A stretch of 64,000 nt of DNA, from contig NZ_AOCK01000001.1 in NCBI RefSeq assembly GCF_000348945.1, positions 186,001 through 250,000 of the forward strand. The letters are read 5' to 3'. The notes under the pieces are model-generated. The model did not search any database and was not told the origin of the DNA. It was given only the letters and a program-made list of their open reading frames with translations. Made by a program: the position numbers and the translations under genes. Shown one piece after another: positions 60,295-64,000 of the stretch. Origin of the DNA: Paeniglutamicibacter gangotriensis Lz1y (GTDB taxonomy: Bacteria > Actinomycetota > Actinomycetes > Actinomycetales > Micrococcaceae). Position 1 is the stretch's first letter. Every line of letters starts with the position of its first letter.

Positions 60295-61407
60295 CTAAGC
60301 CGCGCCAATCCCCAATAAGGTACCCAAACGCTGCCGGTGGGAGCGTGCCTGTCCAAAGAGCTGCGCCGTTGCGTGCGCCCGCTTGAACAATAGCTGGGCA
60401 TCGTGCTCCCAAGTGATGGCAATGCCGCCATGCAACTGGACGCATTCGGAGGCGATGTGCTCAAGTGCATCGGAGCACCACGCTGCGGCAGATGCCGCAC
60501 GCTCGGGCAAGTCCGAGGCCCCGGTGCCGGCGGACCAGGCAGCCGCCCAGGCCGCGGTGCGCGCGGTTTCGACCTGTACCAACATGTCTGCCATGCGGTG
60601 CTTCAGTGCCTGGAAGGAACCAATCTGTCGGCCGAACTGGACCCGTTGAGTCGAATACTCAACCGTCATGTCCAGACCTCGTCGGGCGGTACCAGCCTGC
60701 AGGCAAGCGCGCGCAACCAGGGCAATGTCCCGGATTCTTTCCAGCGTCTCAGTGGCATCCAACAGGAGCGGCCGGGCAGCGACATTTTCGAAATTCAGGG
60801 TTGCGAAACTCAGTGTGGTGTCCATGGCCGGGGTGTTGACCCGACCAATGCTCTGGGTATCGAGCACGTCAAATAGCCCGATGCCCGCCGGCGTGGAAGC
60901 AACAGCCAAGACGGTGTCCGCGTATTGCCCATCGAGCACCAAGGTAGCGGTTCCATTAAGCATCCACTGCTCGTGGTACGTGGCGGTGATGTCGCTGCGC
61001 GTGGTCTCCCACTGGCCCTGTTGGGTGGCCCACGCCAGCGTCGCGATGCTACTTCCCTCGGCAATTCCTGGCAGTAACCGTTCTTTGGCATCCGCATCCC
61101 CGGCCTCCAACAGCGCGGCTGTTGCCAGAACCCCGGAGGCCAATAGTGGGCTGGGTGCCAGATGGTATCCAAGCACCTCTAAGGTAAGCCCGGTTTCTAT
61201 CCAGCTGCAGCCCGCTCCGCCGTACTCCTCGGGGATAGCCAGTGACGCAACCCCGATTTCCTCGGCAAGTCGGCGCCAGAGTTCCTTGTCGTAGCCCAGC
61301 TCCGATTCAGCTCCCAGGCGTACAGCAGCAGAGCCGGCATGACGCTCCAGCACCGCGTGAAGCGTCTTAACCAGCTCGTTTTGTTCGTCGGTTAATGAAA
61401 AATCCAT
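60295..61407 (-). CDS. fadE33: Acyl-CoA dehydrogenase subunit, FadE33-like
   Basis: A 370-residue acyl-CoA dehydrogenase-fold protein: MDFSLTDEQNELVKTLHAV, ASLAIPEEYGGAGCSWIETG, QFGRQIGSFQALKHRMADML and CVQLHGGIAITWEHDAQLLF. It is third in the run of three such genes and starts 7 bp after the previous stop. HIP degradation uses heteromeric FadE31/32/33 pairs, which fits three unequal subunits in a row. Assignment to a particular number is by order and size only. Confidence 0.75.
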   Translation of the reverse strand: MDFSLTDEQNELVKTLHAVLERHAGSAAVRLGAESELGYDKELWRRLAEEIGVASLAIPEEYGGAGCSWIETGLTLEVLGYHLAPSPLLASGVLATAALLEAGDADAKERLLPGIAEGSSIATLAWATQQGQWETTRSDITATYHEQWMLNGTATLVLDGQYADTVLAVASTPAGIGLFDVLDTQSIGRVNTPAMDTTLSFATLNFENVAARPLLLDATETLERIRDIALVARACLQAGTARRGLDMTVEYSTQRVQFGRQIGSFQALKHRMADMLVQVETARTAAWAAAWSAGTGASDLPERAASAAAWCSDALEHIASECVQLHGGIAITWEHDAQLLFKRAHATAQLFGQARSHRQRLGTLLGIGAA

Positions 61408-61414
61408 GATCTTC

Positions 61415-62401
61415 TCACGCAACCGGGACTAGTTGGGACACGGGCGACAGGATGAAGGAGGCCACGCGGTTGCGATGATACCGAGCAGTCCCCCAAGCTC
61501 CCAAGAGTGCATGCACGCGGGTAATCCACAGGCTTAGATCGTGTTCCTGGGTGTAGCCGATGGCCCCGTGAACCTGCAGCGCGGTACGGGCGGCAAGTAG
61601 TGCGGCATCGCCCACTGCAACCTTGGCTGCCGAGACACTGCGCGGCCCCGCCGGTTTTCCAAGATCAAGCGCCGCACCATTGATCAATGGACGGGCAAAG
61701 GTCAGCGCCACCCGCACGTCTGCCAGCTGGTGCTTGAGCGCCTGATACTCACCAATCGCGCGGCCGAATTGCCGGCGGATCTTTGCGTACTCGATAGCCT
61801 CGTGGAGTAGTCGTTCGCCGGCGCCCAGCAATACCGCGGCGCAGCAGAGCGTTGCCCTGTCGATGGCGGTAGCCACTAGTTGCGGATCGAGTGTGGCTGC
61901 GGCATCTGCCGCATACAACTCACTGAGCGTGCGGGTCTCATCGATGGAATCCATCGGTTCACCGGCCTTGGCAGGTGAGATGGAATCCGGGTTCACTATG
62001 TAGCTGTGGGTGCTGGCCGCGGAATCGAGCGCATAGGTGAGCAGCCCGGGAACTGCGGCGGTGCCGATGACCGAACCATCCACGAGCCCCGCGCGAATGG
62101 CGGGGCCCACCAAATCGGGGAGCAGTGCCGCAGATTCCAGGTATGGTCCGGGAATCGCGTGGTAGCCCAAACGTTCGAAGGCCACCACGAGATCCACCGG
62201 GGTGCCTCCCATGCCGCCCTCGGCTTCATCCACGCATAAACCGAAGAGACCCAGCTCGGAGAGCTGTGACCAGAGTTCTTGACCGAGAGTCAGGTCGCCG
62301 GCGGCCCAGGCGCGTGCAATTCCGGTGCCGCCGGTGCCCTCGATGACCTGATCAATGGCCTCAGCTAGGGCGCGTTGTTCGTCGCTAATCACGAATTTCA
62401 T
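61415..62401 (-). CDS. fadE32: Acyl-CoA dehydrogenase subunit, FadE32-like
   Basis: A 328-residue, shorter acyl-CoA dehydrogenase subunit: MKFVISDEQRALAEAIDQVI, GLCVDEAEGGMGGTPVDLV, RRQFGRAIGEYQALKHQLAD and ALQVHGAIGYTQEHDLSLWI. About 50 residues shorter than ordinary members; the middle beta-domain is reduced, as in beta-type partner subunits of alpha2beta2 steroid enzymes. It overlaps the upstream fadE by 4 bp (ATGA), which favours complex formation. Confidence 0.77.
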   Translation of the reverse strand: MKFVISDEQRALAEAIDQVIEGTGGTGIARAWAAGDLTLGQELWSQLSELGLFGLCVDEAEGGMGGTPVDLVVAFERLGYHAIPGPYLESAALLPDLVGPAIRAGLVDGSVIGTAAVPGLLTYALDSAASTHSYIVNPDSISPAKAGEPMDSIDETRTLSELYAADAAATLDPQLVATAIDRATLCCAAVLLGAGERLLHEAIEYAKIRRQFGRAIGEYQALKHQLADVRVALTFARPLINGAALDLGKPAGPRSVSAAKVAVGDAALLAARTALQVHGAIGYTQEHDLSLWITRVHALLGAWGTARYHRNRVASFILSPVSQLVPVA

Positions 62402-63591
62402 GACGCTTTCCTTCCGTCGCCGCCACGGGGCAGGCCAAGTAGACGTTCTGCGATGATGTTGCGTTGGATTTCGTTGGTTCCCGCATAGATGGGACCGCCC
62501 AAGGAGAAGATGTAGTCTTCGACCCAGCGGCCGCCGGACACGGCATCGGGGCCGCGGAGTTCTGCCTCGGGACCCAACAGGGACAATGCGGTTCCGTGCA
62601 GGGCGATGTCTAGCTCGGACCAGAACACTTTGTTCACACTGCCCTCGGCACCCACGTCACCACCGTCTTGCAGCGTACTGACGGTGCCCCAGGTGTAGAG
62701 GCGGTAGGCCTCAGATTTGATCCAGGCATCCACCACCGCATCCTGGGCAAATGGTTCCTGCTCCTGATGGGTGTGCCAGAGCTCGATCAAACGATCGGTG
62801 GCGGCGCAGAAGCGACCCGGGGAACGCAACGAAAGACCCCGCTCGTTGCCGGCGGTGCTCATGGCCACCCGCCAACCGTCACCCGGTTCTCCGAGCACGT
62901 CTTCATCGGCAACGAATACGTCGTCAAAGAAGACTTCGGCAAAACCGGTGGTGCCGTCAAGCTGTGCAATGGGGCGGATGGTGATGCCCTCGGCATCCAT
63001 TGGGAAGAGGAAGTAGGTTAGGCCGCGGTGACGTTGGGCCTCGGGGTCCGAGCGGAAGAGCCCGAATCCGCGATCTGCCCAGGGAGCACGCGAACTCCAT
63101 GTTTTTTGTCCGTTAAGAATCCAGCCCCCACGTTCCTCATCGCGGCGCGCGGTGCTCCGGATAGAGGCCAGGTCGCTACCCGAGCCGGGTTCTGACCAGG
63201 CCTGGGCCCAGATGAGTGAACCATCGGTCATGGGGCGCAGGAAGCGCTCACGTTGGGCATCGCTGCCATGCCCAAAGAGGATGGGCGCCAGCAGTGAAAT
63301 CCCGTTCTGCGCAACACGGGTTGGTGCACCAGCGCGGTAGTACTCTTCCTCGAAGAGCACCCACTCGATGAGTCCCGCTCCGCGGCCGCCAAACTCCTCG
63401 GGCCACGAGACCACGGACCAGCCGCCCCGGGCAAGTTCTGCCTCCCACTCGCGGTGGGCGGCAAAGCCTGCTTCGGTATCCATTGAAGGCAGCGGTGTCA
63501 CGGGGACGTGCTCGGCGAGCCAGTCGCGTGCCTCTGCGGCAAATGCGTGCTGTTCCTCGCTCAAATCAAGGTTCATTGTTTCGGTGTTCAT
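62398..63591 (-). CDS. fadE31: Acyl-CoA dehydrogenase, FadE31-like
   Basis: A 397-residue full-length acyl-CoA dehydrogenase: SWPEEFGGRGAGLIEWVLFE, AQAWSEPGSGSDLASIRSTA (FAD and substrate loop), GWILNGQKTWSSRAPWADRG and PIYAGTNEIQRNIIAERLLG. It likely carries the FAD-binding and catalytic role in a heteromer with FadE32 or FadE33. Overlap of 4 bp with the upstream echA and with fadE32 downstream makes one tight operon. Confidence 0.8.
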   Translation of the reverse strand: MNTETMNLDLSEEQHAFAAEARDWLAEHVPVTPLPSMDTEAGFAAHREWEAELARGGWSVVSWPEEFGGRGAGLIEWVLFEEEYYRAGAPTRVAQNGISLLAPILFGHGSDAQRERFLRPMTDGSLIWAQAWSEPGSGSDLASIRSTARRDEERGGWILNGQKTWSSRAPWADRGFGLFRSDPEAQRHRGLTYFLFPMDAEGITIRPIAQLDGTTGFAEVFFDDVFVADEDVLGEPGDGWRVAMSTAGNERGLSLRSPGRFCAATDRLIELWHTHQEQEPFAQDAVVDAWIKSEAYRLYTWGTVSTLQDGGDVGAEGSVNKVFWSELDIALHGTALSLLGPEAELRGPDAVSGGRWVEDYIFSLGGPIYAGTNEIQRNIIAERLLGLPRGGDGRKAS

Positions 63592-64000
63592 GATTGTGCA
63601 GCCGCCTCACGCATGCTTTTGGCTCCCAGTCCGGCCAGGGAATCCTTGCCGACCTCCGCGTTGTGCGCATGGGCCGCGTGATGCAGCCCGAAAACCGAGT
63701 CCATGCCGGCACGCATGCCCTGAAGGTCCTCGGATTGATTTACCGCCTTCTTGGCTAACGCAAGTCCCAGCCGTGGCATCGCTGAGATGCGTTCGGCCAT
63801 TTCGAAGGCGGTTTTTTCGAGTTCGACTGCCGGAACCACGTGATTGACCATGCCCAGATCATGGGCTCGCTGCGCGCTGAAGCGGTCCCCCGTGAAGAGG
63901 AATTCCTTGGCGGCTCGCGGATTCATGACCCAGGGGTGGGCAAAGTATTCGACGCCCGGAATCCCCATGCGTACCACCGGGTCGGAGAAGAATGCGTCTT
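63588..64000 (-). CDS. Enoyl-CoA hydratase family protein (5' end beyond window)
   Basis: The C-terminal 137 residues of a crotonase-fold protein. Visible are DPVVRMGIPGVEYFAHPWVM, KEFLFTGDRFSAQRAHDLGM, and VNHVVPAVELEKTAFEMAER. The frame is open to the window edge, so the start is outside. In the HIP pathway the ring-cleaving EchA20 is a hydratase-family member, and the adjacency to FadE31-33 is compatible with that, but the visible part does not settle it. Confidence 0.85.
   Translation of the reverse strand, partial: DAFFSDPVVRMGIPGVEYFAHPWVMNPRAAKEFLFTGDRFSAQRAHDLGMVNHVVPAVELEKTAFEMAERISAMPRLGLALAKKAVNQSEDLQGMRAGMDSVFGLHHAAHAHNAEVGKDSLAGLGAKSMREAAAQS

Noticed and set aside
1-64000. tRNA genes, CRISPR arrays, complete insertion sequences
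   Set aside because: None was seen by reading both strands: no CCA-ended cloverleaf, no regularly spaced repeats, no transposase with terminal repeats.

Overview
The window is high-GC actinobacterial DNA. The ribosomal genes rpsR and rplI followed by dnaB, the mostly strong Shine-Dalgarno sites, the IclR and TetR regulators and the steroid-ring enzymes together suggest a member of the Micrococcaceae (Arthrobacter, Paeniglutamicibacter or Glutamicibacter type). The genus is inferred from gene content only; no database search was possible.

Region 1 (1-13,360) is mostly chromosomal housekeeping. It holds rpsR (5'-truncated), rplI, two small redox enzymes, a DUF1801 protein, and dnaB carrying a 411-residue intein in its Walker A loop. 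About 250 bp upstream of dnaB there is a cluster of DnaA-box sequences. After dnaB come small stand-alone genes (HhH protein, acetyltransferase, RraB-like, pirin, TDT transporter, MoaD-like plus beta-propeller), a frameshifted SnoaL-like gene, an SRPBCC gene, an SDR gene and an orphan small ORF.

Region 2 (13,500-23,510) is a purine-ring/ureide catabolic block. The order is OHCU decarboxylase, HIU hydrolase, uricase, NCS2 permease and a convergent IclR regulator. These are followed by malic enzyme, malate synthase, a HpcH/HpaI-like protein and ureidoglycine aminohydrolase. The second set converts ureide-derived glyoxylate to malate and pyruvate. Two T(T/A)TCC-N7-GGAAA boxes in front of the malic enzyme gene look like operators for the IclR protein.

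Region 3 (23,530-28,260) is accessory and eroded. It has a mycothiol-type isomerase-fold gene, an XRE / ImmA-IrrE protease / PIN-domain three-gene module with its own palindromic operator, a rhamnulokinase that lost its ATP-loop N-terminus, and an FBP-type zinc-finger remnant.

Region 4 (28,297-64,000) is a steroid-degradation island. Rings A and B are handled by KshA, KshB, KstD, HsaA, HsaC and HsaD. Rings C and D (the HIP pathway) are handled by FadD3-, IpdA-, IpdB-, IpdF-, FadA6-, FadE31/32/33- and EchA-like enzymes under a KstR2-like TetR repressor. Four sites resembling the KstR2 motif sit in front of the HIP genes. Three MFS transporters are present, and no mce genes are seen in the window. 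The most unusual content is a KshA paralog that has lost both metal centres but kept its outer scaffold. It is translationally coupled to a small cysteine-rich protein, and the intact KshA is followed by a paralog of that same small protein. A decayed prpF-like gene lies inside the island.
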